Assembly: GCA_009926865.1 (NCBI GenBank)
Contig: RFOD01000003.1
Span: forward strand, 22,357-86,356
Direction: 5' to 3'
Length of the DNA stretch: 64,000 bases
Origin: Gammaproteobacteria bacterium
GTDB taxonomy: Bacteria > Pseudomonadota > Gammaproteobacteria > Steroidobacterales > Steroidobacteraceae
The notes beneath the pieces are model-generated. The model did no database searches, had not been told where the DNA came from, and worked only from the letters and a program-made list of their open reading frames with translations. Made by a program: the position numbers and the translations under genes. Positions 62,742 to 64,000 of this stretch are shown piece after piece. Each line of letters opens with the position of its first letter. The stretch's first letter is position 1.

Positions 62742-64000
62742 TCAACGGGTACGAACGGGAATAAAAATCTGCGCCCCGCGTCGCTGCACCAGCAAAGCGA
62801 CACTGCTTCCGGCTTTGTCTACCGCAGCCTTGAAGTCTTTGACAGAGCGAACGGGATTATTATTGACGTTGAGTATGAAATCGCCACGCTGTACTCCCGC
62901 ATCACGCGCAGCACCCTGCACACGCTCAACTAACAAGCCCTCGGGGAGAGCCTCTGGATCCAGTCCGCGTCGCTCGCGCTGAGCACGCGCCCGATCTAAC
63001 TCCTCCTCGGTCAACTCACGAACGACCAACCCTAGACGATCCGCCTTGGACTCAGGCTTAGCCTCTTCTTTGGCCGCAAGCTCTGGTTCAGCAGGCTCGA
63101 GTTCCACTACTTTGACCGAGACTTGACGAGATTTTCGATCGCGCCAGATTTCGAGTTTCGCGCTACTACCCGGACGAATCGTGCCGATGACCGTGGGTAA
63201 CTCCTCTGAGCGCTCAATCAAACGGCCATTCACACCGAGGATGATATCGCCTTGACGTAATCCGGCTTGATCCGCAGGACCGTCAGGCTCTACTAATCCC
63301 ACTAGAGCACCGCGTGGACGGTCGAGCCCAAAGCTCTCTGCAAGCGCGGCATCGACTTGCTGAATCGACACACCAATCTTGCCGCGACTGACGCGTCCCT
63401 CGGCGATGATCTGATCGCGCACATCGACCGCAACGTCAATCGGGATCGCAAAAGAAATCCCCATGTACCCACCGGAGCGGCTGTAAATCTGTGAATTGAT
63501 CCCCACGACTTCGCCGGCGAGATTGAACAACGGCCCCCCTGAGTTACCGGGGTTAACCGCCACGTCGGTCTGAATAAAGTTGACGTAGTTGCTGTCACCA
63601 CCCGGCAAACCTCGAGCCGTAGCGCTGACAATGCCAGCGGTCGCTGTGTTGTCAAAACCAAAGGGTGAGCCGATCGCGAGCACCCACTCACCTGGACGTA
63701 ACTTGGCAGGATCACCAATACGTACCGAAGGTAAATCTTTGGCGTCGATTTTGAGAACCGCCACATCGGTGGGTTTATCGAGCCCGACAATCTCAGCTAT
63801 GAATTCCCGACGATCCGTCAGTTTGACTGTCACTTCGTCAGCGTCATCGACTACATGCGCATTGGTCAAAATATAGCCGTCAGAACTGACGATAAATCCT
63901 GAGCCTTCACCTCCGGGGCGGCGGAAACCCTCATCATCGCCCTCAGGCTGAGCACCACGGGGGCCCGGAGCAGGCATCCCAAACCGACGGAAAAACTCGT
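62742..64000 (-). CDS. DegP/MucD-type periplasmic serine protease (5' end outside window)
   Basis: About 419 residues of a HtrA protease whose N-terminus lies beyond the right edge; the frame is open through base 64000, with FFRRFGMP visible upstream of the first Met at 63977. Catalytic triad: His in TNAHVV, Asp in PTDVAVLKI and Ser in GNSGGPLFN. Two PDZ domains follow (about residues 210-300 and 320-405), giving the DegP/DegQ/MucD architecture. It degrades misfolded envelope proteins. The exact paralogue (degP, degQ or mucD) cannot be told from this part. Confidence 0.95.
   Translation of the reverse strand, partial: EFFRRFGMPAPGPRGAQPEGDDEGFRRPGGEGSGFIVSSDGYILTNAHVVDDADEVTVKLTDRREFIAEIVGLDKPTDVAVLKIDAKDLPSVRIGDPAKLRPGEWVLAIGSPFGFDNTATAGIVSATARGLPGGDSNYVNFIQTDVAVNPGNSGGPLFNLAGEVVGINSQIYSRSGGYMGISFAIPIDVAVDVRDQIIAEGRVSRGKIGVSIQQVDAALAESFGLDRPRGALVGLVEPDGPADQAGLRQGDIILGVNGRLIERSEELPTVIGTIRPGSSAKLEIWRDRKSRQVSVKVVELEPAEPELAAKEEAKPESKADRLGLVVRELTEEELDRARAQRERRGLDPEALPEGLLVERVQGAARDAGVQRGDFILNVNNNPVRSVKDFKAAVDKAGSSVALLVQRRGAQIFIPVRTR

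Overview
The window is a stretch of bacterial chromosome, almost entirely coding, with moderately high G+C. The conserved neighbourhoods point to a gammaproteobacterium: ygfB-pepP-ubiH-ubiI divergent from a ZapB-like gene, zapA, 6S RNA and ygfA; holA-nadD-rsfS-rlmH; pmbA divergent from yjgA; rplM-rpsI; leuS-lptE. Several traits are unlike enteric bacteria: a two-subunit glycine decarboxylase, a ComB homologue, a SET-domain protein, a lysine/alanine-rich H1-like protein and two TonB-dependent receptors. A lineage near the Nevskiales/Steroidobacterales/Xanthomonadales is a guess; no genus can be named from the sequence alone. I see no insertion sequences, phage genes, CRISPR arrays or rRNA genes. 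There is one tRNA (Gln, CUG).

Layout. 1-5 kb: end of a class I fumarase, then folA, a SET-domain methyltransferase, thyA, lgt, rlmI and a DUF6356 gene on the minus strand. 4.8-11.5 kb: an Lrp/AsnC regulator with two operator-like palindromes, a HIT protein, a translationally coupled trio (PLP decarboxylase, comB, HAD hydrolase), sua5-type tsaC, DUF72 and a PfkB sugar/nucleoside kinase. 11.5-16.7 kb: gcvT-gcvH-gcvPA-gcvPB-dgkA behind a tandem glycine riboswitch. 16.7-20.1 kb: a secreted DUF885 protein, ispG and phhB. 20-26.6 kb: ubiquinone hydroxylases, pepP, ygfB, the ZapB-like gene, zapA, 6S RNA, ygfA and an EVE-domain protein. 26.7-32 kb: H1-like gene with two terminators, rpiA, tRNA-Gln, rplM-rpsI, coq7, a Crp-like regulator, rpe and djlA. 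32-43.6 kb: purC, pmbA/yjgA, purE-purK, tldD-nitrilase-rng-maf-rlmH and rsfS-nadD-holA.

43.6-49.3 kb holds a probable zinc-acquisition module: a ZnuD-like TonB receptor, a His/Asp-rich DUF2796 (ZrgA-like) protein, an ABC ATPase, an FtsX-like permease and a DUF3299 protein. It sits behind two tandem Zur-type boxes, one overlapping the -10 element. Together with hinT, pip and a small HExxH protein it separates leuS-lptE from holA-nadD-rsfS-rlmH, which are contiguous in many gammaproteobacteria.

54.5-62.7 kb holds an uncharacterised uptake/catabolic cluster: a second TonB receptor, an ACMSD-type amidohydrolase lacking the usual N-terminal HxH, an acyl-CoA ligase translationally coupled to it, a VOC protein, a cupin protein and an MFS transporter. 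I infer that it takes up and activates an aromatic or alicyclic acid. It is the strongest candidate here for an undescribed pathway. The window closes inside a DegP/MucD-type protease gene.
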